From Alphaproteobacteria bacterium (GTDB lineage Bacteria > Pseudomonadota > Alphaproteobacteria > UBA828), in contig JAPYQV010000126.1 of assembly GCA_029937205.1 (NCBI GenBank), positions 1-7,451 on the forward strand: DNA of 7,451 nt, written 5' to 3'. Shown here piece by piece: positions 1 to 7,451 of the stretch. Below the pieces are notes generated by a model. It did no database searches and was not told the origin of the DNA. It worked only from the letters and a program-made list of their open reading frames with translations. Made by a program: the position numbers and the translations under genes. The stretch's first letter is position 1; the number at the start of each line of letters is the position of its first letter.

Positions 1-1362
1 GGCCGGCTCGTCGCCCTCGTTATGACCATGGCGGCGATAGCAAAAAATATCGATGACGATATCGCGGTGAAAGCGTTGGCGGTATTCGGCGGCCATGCGG
101 CAGACATGCACCACGGCTTCCGGATCGTCGCCATTGACGTGAAATATCGGCGTTTGAATGATCTTGGCGGCGTCCGACGGATAGGGCGAAGAGCGGGCAA
201 AACTCGGGCTCGTGGTAAAGCCGATCTGATTGTTGATGATGATATGGATGGTGCCGCCGGTGCGATAACCGCGCAGATTGGAAAGCTCGAGGGTTTCCGC
301 CACCATGCCCTGGCCGGCAAAGGCGGCATCGCCGTGCAAGAGGATGCCCATCACGCGCGCCCGGTCGGTGTCGCCGATTTGCATTTGTTTGGCGCGCACC
401 TTGCCGAGCACCACCGGATTGACGGCCTCGAGGTGGGAGGGGTTGGGCGTCAGCGAAAGGTGGATTTGCTGGCCATCCGGCAGGTCGCGGTCGGCCGAAA
501 CGCCGAGATGGTATTTGACGTCGCCCGAGCCCTGTACATCCGCCGGGTGGGCGGCTTCGCCCTGAAATTCCGAAAATACGGCGGCGTAGGATTTCCCCAT
601 GATGCTGGTCAGCACATTGAGGCGGCCACGATGGGCCATGCCAATAACAATATCGCGCACGCCCCAGACGCACGCCCCTTCGATCAGCGTCTCAAGCGCC
701 GGGATGACGCTTTCCGAGCCTTCCAGCGAGAACCGTTTGGTGCCGGGATATTTAATATCGAGAAAGCGCTCGAAGCCTTCCGCCTCGTCGAGCTGGCGCA
801 GGATTTCGAGCTTGTCGCCCTTGCTGAGGTTGGGGCGGTTGCGGCTGCCTTCCATGGCTTGCTGGATCCAGGCTTTTTGCGCCGGGTCCTGGATGTGCAT
901 GAACTCGACGCCGATCGGACCGCAATAGGTATCGCGCACCACCGAGACCATTTCCCTGAGCGTCGCCCACTTCATGCCGAGCACGCCGTCGACATAAATC
1001 GGCCGGTCGTAATCCGCTTCGGTGAAGCCGTAAAAGGAGGGATCCAGTTCGGGGTGGCTGTTGCCGCCGTCGCGCGCCAGCGGATCGAGTTCGGCGAGCA
1101 GGTGGCCGCGCACGCGGTAGGCACGGATCAGCATCAGGGCACGGATCGAATCCACGGTGGCGGCAGGCACGTCGGTGGCCGGCTTGGCCTTGGCCACGCC
1201 GTTTGATTTGCCGGCTGCCGGGGCGCCGTTCATGTCGGCGAAATAGCTGCGCCAGCTCGGTTCGACCGAATTCGGGTCGCGCGAATAGCTCTCGAACAAC
1301 GCCTCTATGAAGGCCGTGTTGGAGCCGTGTAAAAACGAATGGTCGACTGTATGTTTGCTCAT
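1..1362 (-). CDS. sucA: 2-oxoglutarate dehydrogenase E1 component SucA, 3' end outside window
   Basis: The N-terminal 454 codons are present and open to the left edge, about half of a family usually 930-990 residues long. E1 is the thiamine diphosphate-dependent decarboxylase of the 2-oxoglutarate dehydrogenase complex; it passes the succinyl group to lipoyl-SucB. Residues 10-44 form the E1 N-terminal helical segment (HGSNTAFIEALFESY...WRSYFADM) thought to dock on E2. An Ala/Pro/Lys-rich linker follows at about 45-70. The catalytic domain has AHRGRLNVL at 243-251 (His244), KYHLG with His285, NPSHLEAVNP, and the thiamine diphosphate/Mg motif GDAAFAGQG at 344-352 with Asp345 and Asn378 (IINNQIGF). 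The 33-residue spacing of the last two matches E. coli Asp363 and Asn396. The ATG at 1362-1360 has an in-frame TGA 18 bases upstream and gives the expected N terminus, but no strong ribosome binding site precedes it. sucB and lpd are expected downstream. Confidence 0.97.
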   Translation of the reverse strand, partial: MSKHTVDHSFLHGSNTAFIEALFESYSRDPNSVEPSWRSYFADMNGAPAAGKSNGVAKAKPATDVPAATVDSIRALMLIRAYRVRGHLLAELDPLARDGGNSHPELDPSFYGFTEADYDRPIYVDGVLGMKWATLREMVSVVRDTYCGPIGVEFMHIQDPAQKAWIQQAMEGSRNRPNLSKGDKLEILRQLDEAEGFERFLDIKYPGTKRFSLEGSESVIPALETLIEGACVWGVRDIVIGMAHRGRLNVLTSIMGKSYAAVFSEFQGEAAHPADVQGSGDVKYHLGVSADRDLPDGQQIHLSLTPNPSHLEAVNPVVLGKVRAKQMQIGDTDRARVMGILLHGDAAFAGQGMVAETLELSNLRGYRTGGTIHIIINNQIGFTTSPSFARSSPYPSDAAKIIQTPIFHVNGDDPEAVVHVCRMAAEYRQRFHRDIVIDIFCYRRHGHNEGDEPA

Positions 1363-1393
1363 GCCAATTCGCCGCTTTCACGGCCGGGTGAGA

Positions 1394-2269
1394 TCAGCCT
1401 TTCAGCAAATCCACCATTGTGGTGCCAATGGCTGCGGGTGATTCCGTAACCGCAATGCCGGCGCTTTTCATTGCCTCGATCTTGTCACCGGCACCGCCTT
1501 TGCCGCCCGAGATGATCGCGCCCGCATGGCCCATGCGGCGGCCCGGTGGCGCGGTCAATCCGGCGATGAAGCCAACCACAGGCTTCTTAACATTATGTGA
1601 ACCAAGAAAGACCGCCGCGTCTTCTTCCGCGGTGCCGCCAATCTCGCCGATCATAACAATCGCCTCGGTTTGGCTGTCGGCCAAAAACAGCTCGAGACAA
1701 TCGATAAAGTCCGTCCCATTCACCGGGTCTCCGCCGATGCCGATACAGGTCGATTGGCCGAGACCGACGGCGCTGGTCTGCGCCACCGCTTCATAGGTAA
1801 GCGTCCCCGAGCGCGAGACAATACCAACACTGCCGGAGCGGTGAATATGGCCCGGCATAATGCCGATTTTACAAGCCTCCGGCGTGATCACGCCGGGGCA
1901 ATTGGGGCCGATCAAGCGGCTCTTCGAGCCAATCAGCGCGCGCTTGACGCGCACCATGTCGAGCACCGGAATGCCTTCGGTGATGCAGACAATCAGCGGT
2001 ACCTCGGCGTCGATGGCTTCAAAAATGGCGTCGGCGGCAAAGGGTGCTGGGACATAAATGACGCTGGCATCGACATCCGTCGCCGCCATGCAGTCGCCGA
2101 CCGTGTTGAACACCGGCAATCCGAGATGCTTAGCCCCACCCTTGCCGGGCGTCACGCCGCCGACCATGCGCGTGCCATAGGCAATGGCCTGCTCGGAATG
2201 GAAGGTGCCCTGCGCGCCAGTGAAGCCCTGGCAGATGACTTTCGTCTCTTTGTTGATTAAGACCGCCAT
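1394..2269 (-). CDS. sucD: Succinyl-CoA synthetase (ADP-forming) alpha subunit SucD
   Basis: This 291-residue subunit binds CoA and carries the phosphohistidine that transfers phosphate between succinyl phosphate and the nucleotide on SucC. The N-terminal CoA-binding Rossmann domain shows FTGAQGTFH at residues 16-24 and GGVTPGKGG at 37-45. The central signature GPNCPG spans 121-126 with Cys124. The C-terminal ligase domain carries the active-site histidine, His248, in [10 protein letters not shown] (E. coli His246), followed by the phosphate-binding Gly-rich stretch GGKGGAG at 255-261. Length matches the family (E. coli 289). The ATG is chosen because it overlaps the sucC stop, has GAGG seven bases upstream and gives the family's usual N terminus. 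Its TGA stop is 31 bases before sucA. No abnormality is seen. Confidence 0.98.
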   Translation of the reverse strand: MAVLINKETKVICQGFTGAQGTFHSEQAIAYGTRMVGGVTPGKGGAKHLGLPVFNTVGDCMAATDVDASVIYVPAPFAADAIFEAIDAEVPLIVCITEGIPVLDMVRVKRALIGSKSRLIGPNCPGVITPEACKIGIMPGHIHRSGSVGIVSRSGTLTYEAVAQTSAVGLGQSTCIGIGGDPVNGTDFIDCLELFLADSQTEAIVMIGEIGGTAEEDAAVFLGSHNVKKPVVGFIAGLTAPPGRRMGHAGAIISGGKGGAGDKIEAMKSAGIAVTESPAAIGTTMVDLLKG

Positions 2270-2280
2270 CAGCCTGCCTC
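2267..2280 (-). promoter_or_regulatory. sucC stop / sucD start overlap (TGATG) with ribosome binding site
   Basis: On the minus strand the sucC stop TGA (2271-2269) shares its A with the sucD start ATG (2269-2267). GAGG (2280-2277) lies seven bases before the ATG, inside the last codons of sucC. This is the classical arrangement for coupled translation of two subunits needed in equal amounts. Confidence 0.85.
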
Positions 2281-3438
2281 GTTTACGGCGGCGACAATTT
2301 TCTCTGCCGCATCGCCGAGATCATCGGCCAAGATAATATCGAAGCCGCTCTCGGCGAGTATGGCCTTACCCTGATCCACATTGGTGCCTTTCAGGCGCAC
2401 CACCAGGGGCACGGTGATACCGATCTCACGCGCCGCCGCGACGATGCCCTCGGCGATCACGTCGCAGCGCATGATGCCGCCGAAGATATTGACCAGCACC
2501 CCTTTGACATTGCTGTCGGAGAGAATGAGCTTAAACGCTTCGGTGACCCGCTCGCGTGTCGCGCCGCCGCCGACATCGAGGAAGTTGGCCGGCGCGCTGC
2601 CCTTCAATTTGATGATGTCCATGGTCGCCATGGCGAGGCCGGCGCCGTTCACCATGCAGCCGATCGAGCCGTCGAGCTTGATATAGTTGAGCTCATGTTT
2701 CGCTGCCTCGCGTTCCGCCGGGTCTTCCTCGCTTTCGTCGCGGAGCGCGGCGATATCGGGATGGCGATAGAGCGCGTTGTCGTCGAAATTCATCTTGGCG
2801 TCGAGCGCCAGCAAATCGCCGTCAACCGTGACAACCAGCGGGTTGATCTCCAACATTAAGGCATCGCTGCCGAGCATGGCATCGTAAAGCGCGGGGAAAA
2901 GTTTCAGCGCCGCCTTGAAGGACTTTCCTTCGAGCCCAAGGCCAAACGCCAGCTTGCGGGCATGAAAGCCCTGGCAGCCGCTCGCCGGATCGATGGTGAC
3001 GGTGACGATTTTCTCCGGTGTGTCTGCCGCAACCTGCTCGATCTCGACGCCGCCTTCGCTTGAGGCCATAAAGGTGACCCGGCCCGAATCCCGGTCGATC
3101 ACCGCACCGACATAGAGCTCGTTGGCGATATCGCAGCCTTCCTCGATATAGACCCGGTGCACTTCCTTGCCGGCCGGTCCGGTCTGGTGCGTGACCAGAA
3201 CCTTCCCGAACATGCCGCGCGCGGTTTCCGTCGCTTCCTCGGCGCTTTTGCACAGCTTGACGCCGCCCGCTTTGCCGCGCCCGCCGGCATGAATTTGCGC
3301 CTTCACCACCCAAACCGGGCTGCCCAGTTCCGCCACCGCCGCCGCCGCGTCATCGGCAGCGAGAATGGCTGTGCCGCGCGCTACCGCCACGCCGTATTCG
3401 GCGAGCAGGCTTTTGGCCTGATGTTCGTGAATGTTCAT
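2269..3438 (-). CDS. sucC: Succinyl-CoA synthetase (ADP-forming) beta subunit SucC
   Basis: This 389-residue subunit binds the nucleotide and succinate in the enzyme that converts succinyl-CoA and ADP (or GDP) plus phosphate to succinate, CoA and nucleoside triphosphate. An ATP-grasp domain covers about residues 1-240: Lys46, the glycine-rich loop GGRGKAGG at 52-59, and the metal ligands Asn199 (EINP) and Asp213, which match the E. coli numbering. The C-terminal CoA-ligase domain has GCMVNGAG at 260-267, GGGAT at 290-294 and GGIMRCD at 320-326. Length equals the family norm (E. coli 388). The start is set by the conserved MNIHEHQAK opening. No good ribosome binding site precedes it, and the mdh stop is only seven bases away, so re-initiation after mdh is likely (inference). 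Residue 20 is Ala where E. coli has Pro; nucleotide preference cannot be decided from this. The TGA stop overlaps the sucD start by one base. Confidence 0.98.
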   Translation of the reverse strand: MNIHEHQAKSLLAEYGVAVARGTAILAADDAAAAVAELGSPVWVVKAQIHAGGRGKAGGVKLCKSAEEATETARGMFGKVLVTHQTGPAGKEVHRVYIEEGCDIANELYVGAVIDRDSGRVTFMASSEGGVEIEQVAADTPEKIVTVTIDPASGCQGFHARKLAFGLGLEGKSFKAALKLFPALYDAMLGSDALMLEINPLVVTVDGDLLALDAKMNFDDNALYRHPDIAALRDESEEDPAEREAAKHELNYIKLDGSIGCMVNGAGLAMATMDIIKLKGSAPANFLDVGGGATRERVTEAFKLILSDSNVKGVLVNIFGGIMRCDVIAEGIVAAAREIGITVPLVVRLKGTNVDQGKAILAESGFDIILADDLGDAAEKIVAAVNEAG

Positions 3439-3445
3439 GGGGCCA

Positions 3446-4459
<1,014 letters not shown>

Positions 4460-4486
4460 CTATCCGGCGATGCTGCCTTCTTTACC

Positions 4487-5266
4487 TTAACGGCGCGCCA
4501 CCATCATTTTCTTGATCTCGCCGATGGCCTTGGCCGGATTGAGGTTTTTTGGGCAGGTGCGGGTGCAGTTCATGATGGTGTGGCAGCGGTAGAGGCGGAA
4601 CGGGTCTTCCAGATCGTCGAGCCGCTCGCCGGTCGACTCATCGCGGCTGTCGACCAGCCAGCGATAGGCCTGGAGGAGGATCGCCGGGCCGAGATAGCGG
4701 TCGCCGTTCCACCAATAGCTCGGGCATGCGGTCGAGCAACAGGCGCACATAATACATTCGTAGAGCCCATCGAGCTTTTCCCGGTCTTTCGGGCTTTGCA
4801 GGCGTTCGCGGTTTGCCGGCGGCGGCGAATCGGTCTTCAGCCAGGGTTCGATCGAGGTGTATTGCGCATAGAAGGTCGACATGTCGGGCACCAGATCCTT
4901 GATCACCGGCAAGTGCGGCAGCGGATAGATGCGCACTTCGCCGCGCACTTCGTCGATCGGCTTGGTGCAGGCCAGGGTGTTGGTGCCGTCGATATTCATC
5001 GCACAGGAACCGCAAATGCCCTCGCGGCAGGAGCGCCGGAAGGTGAGCGACGAATCCGTATCACCTTTGATCTTGATCAGCGCGTCGAGCACCATGGTGC
5101 CGCAATCGTCTGTGTCGACCTCAAACGTGTCGGTGCGCGGATTGTCGCCGGTGTCCGGGTCGTAGCGATAAATCTTAAACTTGCGCGTCTTACCCGCGCC
5201 GGCAGGCGCCGCATGGTGTTTGCCCTTCTTGATCTTCGAATTCTTGGGCAGGGCGAATTCAGCCAT
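4487..5266 (-). CDS. sdhB: Succinate dehydrogenase iron-sulfur subunit SdhB
   Basis: This 259-residue subunit carries the three clusters that relay electrons from SdhA FAD to quinone. The N-terminal ferredoxin domain has the [2Fe-2S] ligands Cys80, Cys85, Cys88 (CREGICGSC) and Cys100. The C-terminal domain has the [4Fe-4S] ligands Cys171, Cys174, Cys177 and Cys238, and the [3Fe-4S] ligands Cys181, Cys228 and Cys234, in the family pattern [12 protein letters not shown] followed by [14 protein letters not shown]. Trp185-Trp186 in the [10 protein letters not shown] segment match the tryptophan position of the quinone site. The first 27 or so residues form a Lys/Ala-rich extension that E. coli SdhB lacks but longer alphaproteobacterial and mitochondrial forms often have. 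The ATG has GAGGA seven bases upstream. It follows sdhA after a repeat-containing 87-base spacer and is followed by mdh after 84 bases. Nothing is missing. Confidence 0.98.
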   Translation of the reverse strand: MAEFALPKNSKIKKGKHHAAPAGAGKTRKFKIYRYDPDTGDNPRTDTFEVDTDDCGTMVLDALIKIKGDTDSSLTFRRSCREGICGSCAMNIDGTNTLACTKPIDEVRGEVRIYPLPHLPVIKDLVPDMSTFYAQYTSIEPWLKTDSPPPANRERLQSPKDREKLDGLYECIMCACCSTACPSYWWNGDRYLGPAILLQAYRWLVDSRDESTGERLDDLEDPFRLYRCHTIMNCTRTCPKNLNPAKAIGEIKKMMVARR

Positions 5267-5273
5267 ATCTCAT

Positions 5274-5278
5274 TCCTC
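5274..5278 (-). promoter_or_regulatory. Ribosome binding site of sdhB
   Basis: GAGGA on the minus strand sits seven bases before the sdhB ATG. A small stem (CGCA/TGCG with a five-base loop, about 5278-5290) lies immediately upstream and overlaps the first base of the site. It is too short to call a regulatory structure. Confidence 0.6.
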
Positions 5279-5294
5279 GCAAGTGCTGCGCGTA

Positions 5295-5358
5295 TTTCAA
5301 TTTTCCGGGCAAGTCGGTCGTTCAATTCTTCAGTTTCCGGGCAAGCCGGCCGTTCAGT
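5295..5358 (-). repeat. Imperfect 32-bp tandem direct repeat in the sdhA-sdhB spacer
   Basis: Two adjacent copies lie at about 5327-5358 and 5295-5326. Their cores, 5334-5358 and 5302-5326, are 25 bases long and differ at only three positions, all transitions (C/T, C/T and G/A on the plus strand); outside the core the similarity continues with a one-base indel. On the minus strand both copies carry CTTGCCCGGAAA. The copy nearer sdhA includes the sdhA TGA stop (5354-5356). That copy can form a CCGG/CCGG four-pair hairpin with a five-base loop, but the second copy breaks one of these pairs, so shared secondary structure is not well supported. Function is unknown. It could be replication slippage in an unconstrained spacer or an mRNA processing or stability element. 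Confidence 0.8.
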
Positions 5359-7150
5359 ACACCCGCTTCTTGGGCGGGATGGTTTCGACTTCGTTGGTAA
5401 GCGTCTGCATATGCACCGGGCGATAATCCAAGGTCACCTCATCGCCCGCTTCATTGAGCCAGACCGCCGTGTGCTTCATCCAGTTTTCGTCGTCGCGGTC
5501 CGGGAAGTCCTCGCGCGCATGGCCGCCCCGGCTTTCCTTGCGGTTGATGGCGGAGGACAGCGTCACGCTGGATTGGCGCATCAAATTGTCGAGCTCAATT
5601 GCCTCGACCAAATCCGAGTTCCACACCATGGAGCGGTCGCTGATTCGGATTTCGCTGCGGAATGTTTTCCAAATGGTGTCGAGCTTGCCGCGACCCTCGT
5701 CCATAATTTCGCCGGTGCGGAACACGCCGGCATGGTTTTGCATGGTGCGCTGCATATCGAGGCGAATTTCTGCGGAGCCTGCCGCGCCATCGGCGTGGCG
5801 CAGATGATCGAACCAGTCGAGGCATTTTTCCAATGCGCCCTCGGCGAGCGGCGCCTGTGCCGCGCCGGCCTCAACCACTTTGGCGCATTGCTCGGCGGCG
5901 GCGCGCCCGAACACCACCAGATCCAAGAGCGAGTTGGAGCCGAGGCGGTTGGCACCATGCACCGAAACGCAGGCCGCTTCGCCGACCGCCATCAGGCCGT
6001 GGACGATACTGTCCGCATCGCCATTTTTAAGTGTTACCACCTCGCCGTGATAATTGGTCGGGATACCGCCCATATTGTAATGCACCGTCGGGATCACCGG
6101 GATCGGCTCCTTGGTGGCGTCGACACCGGCGAACACCATCGCGGTCTCGGTGATGCCGGGCAAGCGCTGGTGCAATACCTCGGCGCCGAGATGGTCGAGC
6201 TTCAAGTGGATATGATCCTTGAGCGGGCCGACGCCCCGGCCTTCGCGAATTTCGAGCGTCATCGAGCGACTGACGACATCGCGCGAGGCAAGGTCCTTGG
6301 CCGAGGGGGCGTAGCGCTCCATGAAGCGCTCGCCTTCCGAATTCACCAGATAGCCGCCTTCGCCGCGTGTGCCTTCGGTGATCAGCATGCCGGCGCCGTA
6401 AACGCCGGTCGGGTGGAACTGGATGAATTCCATATCCTGCAACGGCAGACCGGCGCGCAGCACCATGGCATTGCCGTCACCGGTGCAGGTATGGGCCGAG
6501 GTGCAGGAGAAATAACTGCGGCCATAGCCGCCGGTGGCCAGGATGACCATTTGCGCGCGGAACAGGTGCAAGCTGCCATCGTCAAGATTCCAGGCCAGCA
6601 TGCCACGGCACGTGCCGTCCAAATCCATCACCAGATCGAGGGCGAAATACTCGATAAAGAATTCGGCTTTGTGGCGCAGCGACTGCTGATAAAGCGTGTG
6701 CAGGATGGCGTGGCCGGTGCGGTCGGCGGCGGCGCAAGTGCGCAGCGCGATGCCCTCGCCGTAATTGGTCGTCATGCCGCCGAAGGCGCGCTGATAGATG
6801 CGGCCCTCTTCGGTGCGCGAGAACGGCACGCCGTAATGCTCAAGTTCGACCACCGCCTGGGGCGCTTCCTTGCACATATATTCGATGGCGTCCTGGTCGC
6901 CGAGCCAGTCAGAGCCCTTGACCGTGTCGTACATATGCCAGCGCCAATCGTCCTTGCCCATATTGCCGAGCGCCGCCGAGATGCCGCCTTGCGCCGCCAC
7001 GGTGTGGCTGCGGGTTGGGAACAACTTGGTAACGCACGCCGTTTTCAGGCCGAGCTCGGCCAGGCCGAACGTCGCACGCAGGCCGGCGCCGCCGGCACCG
7101 ACGACAACCACATCGTAACTATGTTCGGTAATGGGGTAGGCGGTGCTCAT
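5354..7150 (-). CDS. sdhA: Succinate dehydrogenase flavoprotein subunit SdhA
   Basis: This 598-residue protein is the catalytic subunit of complex II. It oxidises succinate to fumarate with covalently bound FAD on the cytoplasmic face of the membrane and passes electrons to the iron-sulfur clusters of SdhB. The N-terminal Rossmann FAD motif is GAGGAG at residues 18-23. His49 in SHTVAAQGG is the residue expected to carry the covalent 8-alpha-histidyl FAD bond. Active-site elements are intact: His246 (QFHPTG), Thr258-Glu259 (TEGTRGEGG), the proton-shuttling Arg290 (SRDVVSR), His358 (HYNMGG) and Arg402 ([10 protein letters not shown]). The C-terminal capping and helical regions are complete and end in KKRVY. 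Length is normal for the family (E. coli 588). The ATG is supported by GGAGG ten bases upstream and by the family-typical short N-terminal extension. It follows sdhD by six bases and precedes sdhB by 87. The TGA stop lies within a tandem repeat. Fumarate reductase is less likely given the anchor type and the TCA neighbours. Confidence 0.98.
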   Translation of the reverse strand: MSTAYPITEHSYDVVVVGAGGAGLRATFGLAELGLKTACVTKLFPTRSHTVAAQGGISAALGNMGKDDWRWHMYDTVKGSDWLGDQDAIEYMCKEAPQAVVELEHYGVPFSRTEEGRIYQRAFGGMTTNYGEGIALRTCAAADRTGHAILHTLYQQSLRHKAEFFIEYFALDLVMDLDGTCRGMLAWNLDDGSLHLFRAQMVILATGGYGRSYFSCTSAHTCTGDGNAMVLRAGLPLQDMEFIQFHPTGVYGAGMLITEGTRGEGGYLVNSEGERFMERYAPSAKDLASRDVVSRSMTLEIREGRGVGPLKDHIHLKLDHLGAEVLHQRLPGITETAMVFAGVDATKEPIPVIPTVHYNMGGIPTNYHGEVVTLKNGDADSIVHGLMAVGEAACVSVHGANRLGSNSLLDLVVFGRAAAEQCAKVVEAGAAQAPLAEGALEKCLDWFDHLRHADGAAGSAEIRLDMQRTMQNHAGVFRTGEIMDEGRGKLDTIWKTFRSEIRISDRSMVWNSDLVEAIELDNLMRQSSVTLSSAINRKESRGGHAREDFPDRDDENWMKHTAVWLNEAGDEVTLDYRPVHMQTLTNEVETIPPKKRVY

Positions 7151-7156
7151 ACCGTT

Positions 7157-7451
7157 TTAGCCTCCGAACGCCACAGCGATGGTCGAATAGATCGCCGCCA
7201 CGGCACCGATCAGGCAGCCCAGCGTGATCGTGACCATAAAGGTCCATTTGACCGCCTTGTTATGGACGTAATCCTCGATCACCGTCTGCAGGCCGAGCTT
7301 GAGGTGATAAAACATGGCGCCGACAAAGAGCAGCATCAGGATCGCCGCGACCGGGCCGGAGAGCCAGTCCTGGAAGGCATCATAGGTTGCGCCGCCGATC
7401 ACCAGCCACCAGATCGAAGCGACGAACCAAAGCGATAGCGGCACCAGTAAC
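7157..7451 (-). CDS. sdhD: Succinate dehydrogenase membrane anchor subunit SdhD, 5' end outside window
   Basis: This is the C-terminal 97 residues of the small hydrophobic anchor that, with SdhC, holds the SdhAB catalytic dimer on the inner membrane, binds heme b and helps form the quinone site. Three hydrophobic segments are visible, at about visible residues 5-20, 33-48 and 68-93. Visible His49 (FYHLKLG) is the likely heme ligand. Asp60-Tyr61 (IEDYVH) lie 11 and 12 residues later, the same spacing as E. coli SdhD His71 to Tyr83, so they are the likely quinone-site residues. The frame stays open to the right edge. The GTG at 7442-7444 lies inside the first membrane segment and is probably Val, not the start; family members usually have about 110-130 residues. 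The gene ends with TAA at 7157-7159, six bases before sdhA, and its last two Gly codons carry the sdhA ribosome binding site. Identity rests on position and motifs, since anchor sequences diverge strongly. Confidence 0.92.
   Translation of the reverse strand, partial: LLVPLSLWFVASIWWLVIGGATYDAFQDWLSGPVAAILMLLFVGAMFYHLKLGLQTVIEDYVHNKAVKWTFMVTITLGCLIGAVAAIYSTIAVAFGG
7161..7165 (-). promoter_or_regulatory. Ribosome binding site of sdhA inside the sdhD tail
   Basis: The minus strand reads GGAGG ten bases before the sdhA ATG. These bases also encode the final Gly-Gly of SdhD, so ribosomes finishing sdhD pass directly over the site. This supports coupled translation of the anchor and flavoprotein subunits (inference). 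Confidence 0.75.

Noticed and set aside
22..1206. A 394-codon plus-strand open frame opposite sucA.
   Set aside because: It is codon-aligned with sucA, which reads as a conserved 2-oxoglutarate dehydrogenase E1. The frame ends exactly at a sense TCA codon.
5077..5325. A small minus-strand frame starting in the sdhA-sdhB spacer.
   Set aside because: It overlaps the start of sdhB in another frame, uses a non-ATG start, and its arginine-rich composition is typical of an out-of-frame reading of a GC-rich gene.
5267..5358. The spacer repeat as a CRISPR-like or mobile-element footprint.
   Set aside because: There are only two directly adjacent, imperfect copies without spacers, inverted ends or target duplication.
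7157..7444. A complete 95-residue SdhD starting at the GTG at 7444.
   Set aside because: The GTG falls inside the first membrane segment, the frame continues to the window edge, and the protein would lack the usual N-terminal 20-30 residues. It is better read as an internal Val of a gene cut by the edge.

Overview
The window is a block of central carbon metabolism genes, all read from the minus strand. In the direction of transcription (high to low coordinates) the order is sdhD (incomplete at its 5' end), sdhA, sdhB, mdh, sucC, sucD and sucA (incomplete at its 3' end). Together they encode succinate dehydrogenase subunits, malate dehydrogenase, both subunits of succinyl-CoA synthetase and the first half of the 2-oxoglutarate dehydrogenase E1 component. 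This is nearly a contiguous oxidative arc of the TCA cycle. Only fumarase is absent between succinate dehydrogenase and malate dehydrogenase.

The organism is most likely an alphaproteobacterium. The evidence is the mdh-sucC-sucD-sucA order, an LDH-like malate dehydrogenase of 318 residues, an SdhD tail with the HxxLGLQ...EDYVH pattern, and moderately high GC (about 60% by eye). Genus cannot be settled from this window. sdhC is expected just beyond the right edge, and the rest of sucA, then probably sucB and lpd, beyond the left edge.

Layout by region: 7157-7451 sdhD tail; 5354-7150 sdhA; 5267-5353 a spacer holding an imperfect two-copy 32-bp tandem repeat that runs into the sdhA stop; 4487-5266 sdhB; 4403-4486 a spacer with the mdh ribosome binding site and at best a weak promoter-like pair; 3446-4402 mdh; 2269-3438 sucC; 1394-2269 sucD, which overlaps sucC by one base; 1-1362 sucA. 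No spacer exceeds 87 bases, no convincing intrinsic terminator is visible, and several junctions look translationally coupled. Transcription as one long unit is plausible but unproven.

In pathway terms, SucA (with SucB and Lpd) turns 2-oxoglutarate into succinyl-CoA, SucCD conserves the thioester as nucleoside triphosphate and releases succinate, SdhCDAB oxidises succinate to fumarate and reduces quinone in the membrane, and Mdh produces oxaloacetate from malate. All catalytic motifs checked are intact, and no gene in the window appears broken. I found no previously undescribed system, mobile element, CRISPR array or RNA gene. The least explained items are the sdhA-sdhB tandem repeat and the uneven ribosome binding sites along the operon.
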